This document shows, in pieces, positions 36,828 to 48,072 of a DNA stretch of 64,000 bases. The notes beneath the pieces were generated by a model, which was not told the origin of the DNA, ran no database searches, and worked only from the letters and a program-made list of their open reading frames with translations. Source of the DNA: Rhinopomastus cyanomelas (taxonomy: Eukaryota; Chordata; Aves; Bucerotiformes; Rhinopomastidae). Where the stretch lies: positions 434,001-498,000 of the forward strand of contig VXBP01008594.1 in the NCBI GenBank assembly GCA_013400115.1, written 5' to 3'. A program made the translations under genes and the position numbers. How positions within the stretch are numbered: position 1 is the first letter of the stretch; the number at the start of each line of letters is the position of its first letter.

Positions 36828-37250
36828 AGAGGCTGCAAAGATGATCAGAGTGCTGGAGTACATCTCCTATGGGGGCCAGCTGCAGGAGTTAGAGCTGTTC
36901 AGCCTAGAGAAGAGGCTCCCAGAAGACCTTATAGCAGCTTTTGGTACCTGAAGGGAGCTATGAGAGAGCTGGGGAAGGGCTTTTTACAGGGGTTTGTAGT
37001 GATAGAACAAGAGGAAATGGCTTTAAGCTAGAAACGAGGGGATTTAGATGAGATCTTGGGAAGAAATCCCTCCCTGTGAGAGTGCTGAGGCTCAGGAAGA
37101 GGTTGCCCAGTGATGTTGTGGCTGCTCCATCTCTGGAAGTGTTCAGGGCTGGGTTGTATGGGGCCTTGATCAACCTGGTCTGGTGAGACATGTTGCTGCC
37201 CGTGGCAGAGCGGATCTCTGAGGTCCCTTCCAACCCAAACCGTGACTGAT
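36828..37250 (+). mobile_element. CR1 LINE, sense
   Basis: Starts near 'aaagatgatcagagtgctgg', passes 'agctgttcagcctagagaag' and 'gagctggggaagggcttttt', and ends with 'gtggcagagcggatctctga' and 'ggtcccttccaacccaaac'. The 3' UTR type is as at 7941. The frame is broken. Confidence 0.93.
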
Positions 37251-38642
37251 ATTTTCTTGCTGTTGAAGAGAAGCAAACCCAACTCAAAACCTCATTCATT
37301 CAAGTCGTGGCTTTTTCTGCTGCTGAAGCACTTTCCCGGAAGCAGTCGTCACACAGACTCACAGCCCTGTAAATGTGCGAGATAATTCCAACACCAGTAA
37401 ATCACCGCTCCGTGGGCAGCGGCACCCTTTCCTTACCTCTCCCTGGCGGGTCGCAAGTTGTGAGTTAGGTGTTTGCAGCTCATCTGCAGTTTTCGAAGGT
37501 GATAGGGGGTTTGTACGAGGTGTCTCCACCTGATTTTATGCAGTCGGGAGAAAAGTGATTAGTGCTTTTGGAGAGAAATGTCGATTAAATTGCTGTTCTG
37601 ATCAGGGGAAATCAACCACCCCGTGTAATGATCTGCTGTCACTGAAAGCCAATCATGCCGCCTTCACGACAAAATTAAGACCTTGTGGTTGGGGTTTGTT
37701 CAGGTGTGTTTTCTCCTTCCCCTTCTGCTGTGGAAAGATCTTTATTTTTGCTTCTGCAAAACACCTTATCCTGAACCAGAGAGAACAGAATCTAACCTCT
37801 GTCCTCAGGAGATTTCACATGTCTCTGCCACGTGCAGGTTAAATACAACCCTGGCCAGGTAAGCTGTGCTGGCTGACACCCGCCTCAAGTGACAGACGAG
37901 GCTGGAGAGCTGTGAAGCCTGGGCCAGTTACTGGCTCCCTTTGCTCTGCTGCCCTGACACTGGATCCTCTTTTCCACCAAGTTTTCCATGGTTGCACGTG
38001 GTGGTGGTTCCACCAGGCAGCAAGGCTCCATCTGCCTGCTCCAGGGCCAGGACTTTCATGCTTTTGCCACCCCTGAAATAGGTTTATCTCAGCTGGACTC
38101 AACAGCCCACAGTGATGGAGACTGTGCAAAGCTTCTTTTATTTTTATTTATTTATTTTTGTTTATTTTCAGGAAGTTTTTTCAGTGTCTTACAGAACTTT
38201 TCATGCTGCAGTTTAAGTTCAGTAGTTTTTATCCTGTCCGTTGCAGACAGGGAGAGCAGCTTCCCTCCCTTCTGCCCCTGACTTTTGTGTGTTTGAAGAT
38301 TATTCCAGTGTCTCCCCAGTCATCTGCTCTGCAGAGATAATGGCCCCCCTGTGCTCCCTTTATCCTCTCTGGTGGCGTTTCCTCCAGGCGTTGTCATCGC
38401 TGTCACCTGGACACTCATCTCTGTCTCCGGTCATGCGCAGTGTCCCTGCTTTAGTGGAGCTGGGCAGAGCATGAGGATTGCTTCTGTGGGCTGTGTGTGA
38501 AGAAAAAGCCAAGGTCCAGGGCAGGGGCACTGCATCTACTCCCAGCTTGCACTGGAAACCAGTACATGTACAGGCACTAGGTGTAGCACTGGGGAAGACC
38601 TGTCGGGGCACATGCAGTCCTCTCCTCATGCAAGCACAGAAT
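37251..38642. other. Unique non-coding sequence, 1.4 kb
   Basis: A T-rich (TTTA)n microsatellite lies at 38131-38170. No gene is recognised. Confidence 0.55.
38131..38170 (+). repeat. T-rich (TTTA)n microsatellite
   Basis: Imperfect run of ttta and tttt units, about 40 bp. Confidence 0.85.
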
Positions 38643-39022
38643 TCACAGAAACCCAGAATGACTGAAGCTGGAAAAGCCCCTCTGAGCTCAGCCAGCCCAG
38701 CCCGGGACCTAACATCACCTGGAAAAGCCCCTCTGAGCTCAGCCAGCCCAGCCCGGGACCTAACATCACCACAGTGGCCAGACCAGGGCACTAAGGGCCA
38801 CAGTCAGCCTGTCCTTCACCACGTCCAGGGGTGGAGGCTCCACCATTGGACAGTCCAGTCCAGGGTCTGATCACCCTTTTCCATGAGGGAAGGGCTTCCT
38901 AACATCCAACCTAACCCTCCCCTGGCAGCTTCAGGCCCTGCCTTCTCATCCTGGGGCTGGTTGCCTGGGAGAAGAGCCCGACCCCCACCTGACTGCAGCC
39001 TCCCTTCAGGTAGTTATAGAGT
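38643..39022 (-). mobile_element. CR1 LINE (type A), antisense, with internal tandem duplication
   Basis: Begins with a reversed tail (tcacagaaacccagaatgac) and the type-A 3' UTR, of which 51 bp are exactly repeated in tandem. It then continues through 'gaagggcttcctaacatcca' and 'ctggttgcctgggagaagag'. It is 5' truncated near 39022. Confidence 0.94.
38668..38769. repeat. Perfect 51-bp tandem duplication within CR1 3' UTR
   Basis: 38668-38718 and 38719-38769 are identical over all 51 bases, from 'ctggaaaagcccctctgagc' to 'gacctaacatcac'. None of the other five type-A copies has the duplication. Confidence 0.97.
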
Positions 39023-40064
39023 GCAAGTGCATCTCACAGCTGAGTTTTCAATGTTTGGGCTATAGCTAATGAAATTCACTGCTAGGCTCAGCCAACAGAG
39101 CTCTTGAGATGCTCTTCACCACTTCACCCTTGTCACCCTTCAAACACTCTTACAATTTCCAGCCCAAGTTCATTTACACGGCAGGATAAACCCAGCCGGG
39201 TCCTGCTGTCGAGCCCCATCGCTCTGCTGAAATTAAAGCCAGGATAATTAACAACGAGGACTTGGGTGTCCTGGAGCTGTAGATGGTGCTGATAGACAGG
39301 GCTGTAAAATTACAGCTCCGGCTTGGGGTACTACTCTGTCCCATCTTGCTCTGGGTTCGAGGCGGTTGCACAGCCACTGATGTCTCGGTGCCCAGCACCT
39401 TGGTCTGGAACGAGCTGCGATCTAACTGCTCATTTCCAGCGGAACTTTAAACACTGCTTCTTTTTCTGTAGCATGGCTTTTTAATTTCCCTCCCGAACAG
39501 AAGCGATTGTTTATGTTGTAAATGCCACATTAGTCCCTGTGAAATGGAGATGGAATTGATTTTCATTTCAGAGATTTCACAGCTTGCCCCAGAACTTTTC
39601 TGCTTGATTGCCGGTGCTCAGAGAGGCGCGGGCCTCTGCGAGAGTCAGAAGCGGCGAGCGCAGTGTGCTAGAGCAAATGCGAGATTCTGGCGTCAAACGT
39701 AGCTCCCCCTGCTCCGCCTGTCCACAATTTCACAGCCATCACCAGTCTGTGTCCTCACGTCTGCCATCCTGCCTGCCTTCACAAGCAGCAGTTCAATCCA
39801 GGGCTGTCACAGATCTTTCAGGACTTGTTATCCCACCAGTGGGCAAACTGAGAGGTCAAGGAGCTGCCTGGTGATTTCTTCGTTCTTGAGGGGGATGCTT
39901 GGGTCATCCTCTCCCTTCCCAACTTCTTACTGCAACCTATGAAAATCAGAGTGAGGTGGGCCCAGGTCAGCCCTAGCACAAGATAGCCAGCTCTGGCTGG
40001 TGCCCACTGCTTTCGCTTGGCTCAGTCCTGGCTGTTGTGTCTTCTATATGTAGGCTTTTTGTTG
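39023..40064. other. Unique non-coding sequence, 1.0 kb, with a CpG-dense spot
   Basis: About 11 CpG occur in the 110 bp at 39608-39720 (gaggcgcgggcctctgcgag, gcggcgagcgc). No gene is recognised. Confidence 0.5.
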
Positions 40065-40131
40065 TTGTGGGTATGGCTGGACTCGGTGACCTAGGAGGGC
40101 CTTTCCAACCATGATTATTCTGTGATTCTAA
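40065..40131 (+). mobile_element. CR1 LINE tail-only fragment, sense
   Basis: Just the last part of a CR1: 'ggctggactcggtgacctag', 'gggcctttccaaccatgat', then 'tattctgtgattcta'. The minisatellite at 40141 starts almost immediately after the tail. Confidence 0.85.
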
Positions 40132-40140
40132 GTGGGCAAG

Positions 40141-40275
40141 TCTGAAGGAGGGTAATCCTGACAAAAGATAAATCTGAAGGAGAGTAAGTCTGAAGTAGCA
40201 CAACTCTGAAGAAAGCCAAGTCTAAAGAAGGGTAAGGCTGATGGAGAGTAAGTCTGAAAGAGGATGAGTCTTTCT
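40141..40275 (+). repeat. 16-bp minisatellite, about 8.5 units, abutting a CR1 tail
   Basis: The unit approximates tctgaaggagagtaag. Its start falls at 40141, 40157, 40173, 40189, 40205, 40221, 40237, 40253 and 40269, an exact 16-bp period with no indels and only substitutions. Units differ from each other by a few bases, so the array is not brand new. Confidence 0.95.
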
Positions 40276-41845
40276 GAGGTTTTTGGTGGTGGTGTAATGG
40301 GAACTCCATTTCTTCCAGCCCAGCTCAGCTATGCCTGCAGGGTCAGAGAAAAAGCATCTGTCATGGTTCCCTTCCTGCTGGGTTTCACATGAACCTACTG
40401 TACTAGTGGTCATCTAGACAGGACCATCAGTCCCCATCATTTAGCTCATTCCATATGAAGACAACTTGAAGGTATCTGGAGAGGTGGAAGGAGTCTCACC
40501 TCATTTACAGGGTTGCAAAGACACTTTTTCCTCTTGGATATCAGCCAGAGCAGTGGGAGTTCTGGGTGTTTTCTGAGCAGTGTGGAAGCTCCTCTCTGCT
40601 GCCATAGCTCTTTCCCTTATTAAAGGCCTCGTGGCTAATCACTATGAGCCCGCTGCAGGCTTGTTTTGTGAAGGGAACACGTGTGCCGGCCACGATATCG
40701 CAGTGAATCATTTACGAGCAACCCGATGGCTGAAATATGTTTGTGTCGCCCGTTGCTCCAAGAATGCTACAGGAAGGAGCACTTCATAAATAACGGGGCT
40801 CGAGCACAGAAAGTTCATAAACATTAGAGCCTGGTGCAGAGTTTGCTGCCAATAACTCACTGTTGTGGGGTTTTACAGAGGGCAAAGGCGGAAAAAAAGC
40901 AGAATTCTCCTCTTTATCACCTTATAAAAGAGTAAAAAGAAGCTGGACAATCATCTGTTCTCCTTCCAAATGCATTTTTGGAGCAGAATTCCTCCCATGT
41001 GAGCTCCCCTCTAGGCAGTGGAGCAGGATGCAGCTACGTATGCGCAGCGGAGGGGCAGAGAATCGCGAGGAAGTGGCACGAAGACAATTCACTTGGACTG
41101 GGGAAGAAGATGCGCTCTGACAGGGATAGATGGAACAAGGCTGTTGCCAGCAAAAATCTCGAGGAATTGCGAGCCAAGCTGGGGGGGAGCCTTGGATGCA
41201 GCGAGCATGCAAATCTCCTTGTGTTTTTTGGTTCTGAAGCAGTAGAGGAGCAGGGGAAGGGGAGGGGGGGTGGAGTACAAGCCAAAGCAGCTTTGTCAAG
41301 TCTGACGTTCCTTTTGCATCCAGAAGTGGGTATTGATTTTCCACCCGTGACTGCTCCAAATGAGAATTTCAGTGTCGCGGCTAAGGCGGGCGCTCGTGTT
41401 CCTTATCGCTTTAAATATGATTACCTGCACTTCATGGTTTCATGGTTCAAATGGTAATGAACTTTGCCAGCCAAGCCAGCCCGCTGACTGGGGCGCGTTT
41501 GTGCGCGGGATCAAATGAATCCTCTCGACGCTTACTCACAGCTCTATCTCCAGGCTACAGGTGTATTGACTTCCCGCTAATTTGCTTGTCAGGATAATTC
41601 TTCCAATCAAGATTTAAAACAAACGGGGAGGTAACTGAAGTGCTGGAGATGTGAGTCCTAATGCATTCTGATTGGATTAAGATACCTCTGAGCGTGGCTC
41701 TTCCGTTTAGTGGGCCAGGAGATGGGAAGTGGACGAGGCTTTGGTGCAAAGCCTTTCTTGGAGGGAGCGGGTTGTTTGTTTAGAGCAAATCCCTTCTTCC
41801 ATGCCAGCATCTGCTGCTCTGTGTTTGCTCGCAGGGGAAACTTTA

Positions 41846-41884
41846 GAAAAAAAAATAAAAAAGAAGGAAAAGAAAGAAAGGAAT
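41846..41884 (+). repeat. A-rich / (GAAA)n-like run
   Basis: An a-run followed by gaaa and ggaaa units. It is a simple purine repeat. Confidence 0.85.
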
Positions 41885-42310
41885 AGATTATTCCCACTGC
41901 ATCAACCTACAGGCGGCTGCTGGCTGCAATTTTCTTCAATTTCTTGCCGTGAAAAGCCAGCCCGTTCATTCTCTAAGTGCTGCTTTTGTGTGTGACCTAT
42001 ATTTTCAAAACTGATGGGGTCACCACCTCCCTCCTCCCAACCTGTTGAACCAAAGAGTGGTTGAGATCTCTCCTAGATTGTGTTTATCTCGAAGATTATT
42101 TAAAAAGCAAGGTAGCTATTACTAATAAGACAGGGTTCTTGTAGTGAGCTTTGATTTTTATGGTTTATTTTCCCCCTCTTTGGAAATGAAAATCCCAGCC
42201 TGGCTCCACCTGACCAGGAAAGTGCTTTTTCCTTCCTTCACGTCTCTGTCCTTCAAAGCTGATTTCAAAAGCACGTAATCTCTCTCCATTCATCATCTTC
42301 TGACCCTGTT

Positions 42311-42510
42311 TCTCGTTTGCGGTCGCTGTTAGGCCGGCTGCCAAGCGTAAGGAGGTGTCGTAGCTTGTCAGCTCCTGTTGAAGGCATCGAAGTTGTGCAC
42401 AGGATACGCGCAATTTCAGCTCTGCGCTTGTTTAATGACACGTCTCGTTCCCGCTCGAGTGGAGCTTCGCCCCGGCGCAGGCAGAGCCAGGTGAGATGCA
42501 GCAGCCCGGA
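42311..42510. promoter_or_regulatory. CpG-rich cluster, possible promoter or enhancer
   Basis: I count about 18 CpG in 200 bp at moderate GC, an observed/expected ratio near or above 1. Bird bulk DNA is clearly depleted of CpG. At the right edge 'gcagagccag' meets a GTGAGA donor at about 42491, as a first exon might. No TATA box or known start site can be assigned. Confidence 0.3.
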
Positions 42511-42755
42511 TTCATCCTGGCTCAATACTTCTGCAGCTCTTTATTGAGTTTGGGGTCTCTTTTTCCCCATCTGAAGTTCCTCTCGCTCTTTTTTTCCTTC
42601 TCCTTTAATCTCCCTTTCTATTAAAAGTCTTCCCAGAGCTAATGTAATAAATTTAGATCCAAAGCCAGATGCAGAGCACAACTTTTGGCAGAGAACACTC
42701 GATCAGAAGACACTGCAAATGAAATATGCTTTTCCCTTGGGGATTATTCTACAGT

Positions 42756-42787
42756 TTAATTTAATTTGATATTTCAAATTAAATTAA
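42756..42787. repeat. Perfect 14-bp AT palindrome, 4-nt loop
   Basis: Arm 42756-42769 (ttaatttaatttga) and arm 42774-42787 (tcaaattaaattaa) are exact reverse complements around tatt. The arms contain TAATT/AATTA homeodomain-like cores. Confidence 0.95.
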
Positions 42788-45095
42788 TTCAAATGGTTAT
42801 GCAGTTTCCAGGGAAAACAGACTTCATTTATGATGTTCTGCCACCGAATTGTTTTGCTCCTATCATCTATCTTATATTGTTATCCAGGAGTGATAAGTGG
42901 CGGCAACGCAAGGTTTTCTCCTGCCCTTTGTTTTGCATTTCCCATCCCAAAGGGAGCAGAAAGATTTCCTTCTCTGTCTCTTAGTCCAACGTTTCCTTTT
43001 TATTGACTGAAAATTAGACTATTAAAAAAGAGGGAGTAAACCTGAACAGTCCTGCTGCTGGAGTGTCCCCTGTTGCTTAGGATTCCAGACGTTGGATCGG
43101 CCCCGGAACAACATTGTCCTAAGGAGCCAGGTGGACTCCCATGGGTTTTCTTTACCATCATCTTACAGCGCTTTTGAAATGGGTGATTTATTCACCGAGG
43201 CTTTTCTCCACAGGCTCTGATTATCCAGAGTCATCAAGGAACTTGCACCAAGCTCTGAAGTACATTAAGCCAAGGTAATTCAGGGAAGTGTTTGCATCTG
43301 GAAATGTATGTGAGCTCTTTCCTGTCTGCTGGCCTGGAGAAAAGCCATTCCACTCAACGGGGAAGAAAGAGCTCTGCTAATGCCACACGAGGCTTTGGAA
43401 GAGAACATAAAATTGGTTGCATTTGCCAGTCAGCTGAGAGCTAATATTTCCTGTACGAGATGTTTAGATGTTTTGGAAAAAGGAGCAGTGCTTGTTTGTC
43501 TAGTGTGACAGGCTGCCCTGCGCTCCTGGCTTTTTTCTGTTGTCAGTGGGTTTTGTAGGGAGAAAAGTCTTTCTCAGCCACCACAGCCAGTAGATTAGAG
43601 AAGTATAACTCTCAGCTAAAGAGAATGGAGCCGACTCTGCTCGGGAGTGTGCAGAAAGGAAAATGAGGAGCTGGGTATCTCTCCTGATGAGGAAGACTGA
43701 CTGCTGACTTGGACATAGTCCTGTCTTGCCTCCTGCCCACCAACTGTCCCAGGTCAGGGGTCTTGGGGTGGCTGATCTTCTCAGCTGTGTGTCTTGGGCC
43801 GGGGCAAACACGTCTCCTTGAACCAGTCTACCATCAGCAAAGGAAGGTGGGTCACAACATTTGGGATTGTTTCTCTCATGGAAGTGCATTGGGTTTCTTC
43901 CAGGTTGTTTTGCAAGTCCAGCAAGGATTTGTTTCAGACTGACATGTAGCCCTAAAGCACTTAGAGGAGGGTGAGATTTACATGTCCTTCCTCTCTTATT
44001 CTCAGTCAGGAGCCTGGCAGCCAGGACAATGCTGCAAGCTTTTGCCTTTTGATCTCTTAGTCCTTCCTCAACCCATTTCAGGCATGATGGGGGGCAAGTC
44101 TCTGCCCCAGAGAGCTGAGGGATGGACAGACAGGGCCGGGACTTGGAGTAAGAATTGAACATCCCTGTCCATTTTGCAGGCTCATCCCATGGCTGGAAGC
44201 ACTGGCACGTCTGGCTCTGCTCTGAAGGTTCTAAGTATTGAGATTTTAATCTTTTTTTTTCCCTCTTCTAACTCCTCTTTTCTGCTTGTTTTATGATTAT
44301 TTGAGAGCAGTTCCCTCCTCAGCACCTCCTTCCCTGGCAGTGAGGGAGGCAGCCAGGAATTTCTGACCTTGAATCTTCAGCACTTTGGTTTGGCCATGAG
44401 CTGCTGGTGGGTTCAGTGCAGAAGCCCTGCTAGACCTGAAGCAGATCTTTGGCCATAACCAGAGAGGCAGACCCCAGTTGAATTAGCATGGTGTTTAATG
44501 GGGTACAGAGCAACGCCTGGTGCTTTGTCGTGTCTCACTGCTGATGCTCCTCCTGAGGAGACCAAAGCCACCTCCCAGCACAGATTTTTGCTTTTGTCAT
44601 CACAATGATATCCCTTGCAACCTAGCTCCCCTCCCTACTAAACCCCACTGTCCCCAGGAGGCCAAGCACACTCTTGCCTGAACCTGTGCAGGGAAATAGG
44701 ACTCAGGCAGCCACAAGGAGCCTTGCCGATGGGCTCTGGCTGCTATCCTTGGGCTCAGTTCCTTCTCCCTGCAGTCCTTTTCTCTACCCTCAGGTAGACC
44801 TGTGGTCTCATGGGGTATGTTTGTAGGGTCAAGCCTTAGGAGAAGAATTGCTGTCAGAAGGGCCTGTTACCCCACGCTCATGCAGGGAGCAGCTGTGCCC
44901 ATCACCTGCGCTGCTGCCGCAGGTTGGAACAAGCAGGTGCTGGAAGTGGAAAAGTGCAACTGACTGCAGCAAAACACCCTTCTTCAGCCAGCTCTGGTCC
45001 TGAAACCCCTGGGCTGGCTTTTGCCTCGCTTCAGGTGGCTTCTCAGAACACCATGACTGCCCTGATCCTGTTTTCTCTCTCTTTTTCTGCAACAG

Positions 45096-45177
45096 TGCTT
45101 TGTCTCTCAGCAGGGCTGTGGTGTCAGACAAAGGGCTGCTCATGCCCGCTGCTGCTTTTGGCTGGTTTGATTTCCCT
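45096..45177 (+). other. Weak exon-like interval (82 bp)
   Basis: An excellent pyrimidine tract ends in 'tttttctgcaacag' at 45095. A GTGAGT donor starts at 45178. The second frame is open throughout (it ends PAAAFGWFDFP). I know no matching protein, and the exon end (CCT) is not consensus. Confidence 0.15.
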
Positions 45178-48072
45178 GTGAGTCTGAGTAGCATCCACAG
45201 CCCTACAGCAAGGGGCCAGACCCTGCTGGGGTCCCCATCCTGTCGTGGCTGTGAGTAGTGACCTGGGAAGGGCTGATGCTCATGAGCAAAGAGGAAATGA
45301 GGAGGGGGCTGAGTGTGGGGTTCTGTAGGTGGGAAATTGAGTCAAAGGCTGCTGGGGGTTTTTGTCAAGGTCACACAGACTGGACTTGAGGTAAGGAGAG
45401 ACAGAAAGCCTGTGCTATGGGCTGGATGCCAACTCTGCTCCAGGGGTGGGCTGGGGTAGAGAGTGGCTGTTTGGGAAAGGACAGTCCTGCTTGATCCCAT
45501 GGGCTGAGCAGTGCTTTTCTCCCTGCTTCAGCTGTGGTGCAGGCTTTCCCTCGTCACTCATGGGGTGATGCTCGTTGTGTGCTATGAGGAGTGCAGGCTT
45601 TGCTCCAGAACAGGCTGTTTGCCACAGTTCATGGCTGTGAAAGGAGAACCCTTCAGCTCAGGGCCATAAGGAGTGTCTGTCATGGGCAACCTGGGTGAGA
45701 TGAAGCCAAGAGCCGCACAGAGATGCTGCTGTCTGGGTGGCTGTGAGTATTGGTGTCTCACCTGCTGCCTGAAACCCTGCCCAAAACAGAGTGTGGTCCC
45801 TTTGCCCTGACTTCAGGAGCACCATCTCTCTTTGCTGAAATACATCAGTGCAGCTAAACCTTGTGATCTAGGAGGCTGTTTCCACCCTGCTTCAACAGCC
45901 CTTTGGGGATGAGGCTGCTGCCCTTAAGGTAGTTTAGGAGTTATTGGTGGAATAACCTTTGGGGACCAATTCTTGGCTTTCACATGGACGAGGGAGAAAC
46001 TGTTGTTGAAATGAGCCCCTGGGGACTGGAACTGGTGGTGACCCAGAAACAGTTTATTTTTCTTATTGCTTTCCATAACTTCCCCAGGCTAAAGCTGTCT
46101 CCATTAAAGGAAAAACCAGGTTGTTACTGGGGGAATAAGCAAATTAGCAGGCAAGGGCAGAAGCTGAATGGAGCATCGAGGAGCTGCAACAGCTGAACAG
46201 CACTTGTGCCTGTCTCTCTGCTCCTGCGTTTGACGTCCCACTGATGGGAAACCCTTTTCCCAAGTGACTGGACTGAACTGCTTGATTTTTCTTACCATTG
46301 TTTCAGCTAGTCAGGATAACAGAACAGATGTTGACTCTTTGCTGGCTAACAGATCCAGTCATGGCAGGTGTGATGCTCAGCCAAAGCCTCATCCTCATCT
46401 ATGGTATCAAGAGTTTTATTATTCTTTATGCTTTTAGCCCCCATGTGGTTGCTCACTGGCCAGGCAGGTACTTCCCAGCCCAGGTTCTGCTAGTGTTGGG
46501 AAGTCTTGGGCGTAAGATTGAAAGCGGATAAAGATGCTCATACTCACTCATCACTTAACTAAGTAGGCATCATTACCCTCTTTAATTATTGCAGGGTTGA
46601 ATCTGTGGTTGTGTTGAATTTGGAAGCATCAATCTGTCCATTAGCTTCCACACCAAGACCTTTGTGCTTGTCTTGTGGGAGCTGCTCATCCCTAGTGGGA
46701 TCTACCACCTCCCAGCCCCCTTCTGCTGGTAGCTTGGCCAACACAAAGGGGTTTGGTCACTTGGACTACCTCTTGGACAAAATGGTCAGTGGGGAGCCCC
46801 TGCGCTGTCAGTACTAAAAGCAAAAGCCATAGCTTGGTGAGGTCCCAGAGAAACCTTGTCACATCCCATCAGTATGAGCCTCACATGTTCCTGAGTACCA
46901 GCCACGAGCAGAAAAGGTGACAAAAGCAGTAGCAGCACAGATGCAGAGAATAATCAAGGCTTTGCCCACACTGGCAGGCTACTAATGAGGAGAGAGACCT
47001 CCCCAACTGCCCAGCCATCTCATGTGTCTTGGCAGCTGCTAGAGACAGTCAGGAACTGCATGGGGCACAACATTTTCTGGCACAAAACGGTTCGGAGAGA
47101 GAGAGACAATTCCAGTGGGAAAATGGCCAGTTCTCCCTTTGTGCCCCACTTTGACACTGGAAATCCCCTTGGGACCACACAGGGAAGACAAAGCTACAAT
47201 CCCAGCGGCTCGTCTCCGTCCAGCTCCCAAATCTCTCAGCACGTCCCATGGCTGGCTCCAGCAACGGGCCAAAGGGATGGGAAGAGGGGAAGTACAACTC
47301 CTTGCCCTGCAGCCCTCATTTCAAGCACTGTGTGACCAAGCCCAGAGTGTTTGGGGTTGGCTTTTTGTTTGTAACGGTGACCTTCCCTCCCTCCAAGTGG
47401 AGTAACCTTGGCATTCGGCCACAGAGCTGAATTAGCCACTGCCCCTTCCAAAACTCAAATAGCAGCTCCATCCATCTGCCAGGAGTCTCCCTTCTCCCTC
47501 TGCCACCTTGCAGAGTCGAAGGGGTCCCATCCTGCAAACCCCGCGCATGCTCCCAGCACGCGACGTGCTGCACGGAGATGTCTTGCCTGCCCAGTGGTGT
47601 CTCGACTCACAAACTAATTAAAGTTCATGTCACACCGGGAAGATGCAAAGTGCTCTCTGAGTGCTCGATGTTATTATTTTAAGCTTCTCTTCTTTTTCCT
47701 GAGGCACAGCAACTCCCCAAATCCCAGCTGGCACACCACATCCAGCCACAAAACACTGCTAATTGGGTGTTTCTCCTGTTGACCTCATTTCTCAAGCAGA
47801 CTTTGGCTGGGCTTCTTTCCTTGGGGTTTTTTTTTTTCGTTTTTATTTAGCTGAGAGGCCTCAGAAACCATATAAACAGAAAGCGGCCACTTGGCTAGTG
47901 CAATGGCCAATCCTTGCCTATGCCTGTCCTCAAGAGCCTGCCCTGTTTCACACTGTGGGAATGCTGCTCTTCCCCCATTGCCATCCAGGGAAATGAGAGG
48001 CAAAGGGAGATGGGAAGGAAGGGATTGAGGGTGGGGTAGTGTTTTTGGAAGAGGTTTCATTTGGAAGAGGCC

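Larger units (their letters stand above)
40276..48072. other. 7.8-kb CR1-free non-coding stretch
   Basis: The longest interval without any CR1 in the window. It holds a CpG-rich cluster (42311-42510), a perfect AT palindrome (42756-42787), an A-rich run (41846-41884), a weak exon candidate (45096-45177) and ordinary unique DNA. A 220-codon minus frame at 43500-44162 has no recognisable domain. No gene can be named. Confidence 0.55.

Noticed and set aside
38643..38770. Repeats that might suggest a CRISPR-like array
   Set aside because: It is a two-copy tandem duplication inside a CR1 with no spacers, in a vertebrate genome.
40580..40789. Small protein with a signal-peptide-like start (MWKLLSAAIALSL) and four cysteines
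   Set aside because: The first codon is GTG, not ATG, and an in-frame stop lies two codons upstream. No splice acceptor enters this frame convincingly.
40978..41457. 159-codon plus frame with charged segments
   Set aside because: Overlaps equally long frames on both strands, with no known domain. Treated as chance.
43500..44162. 220-codon minus frame
   Set aside because: No domain, no splice context and no codon pattern I recognise. Frames of this length can occur by chance in 64 kb at this GC.
44829..45194. 121-codon minus frame over the 45.1-kb exon candidate
   Set aside because: No recognisable domain. It is a shadow of the opposite strand and is not better supported than the + candidate.
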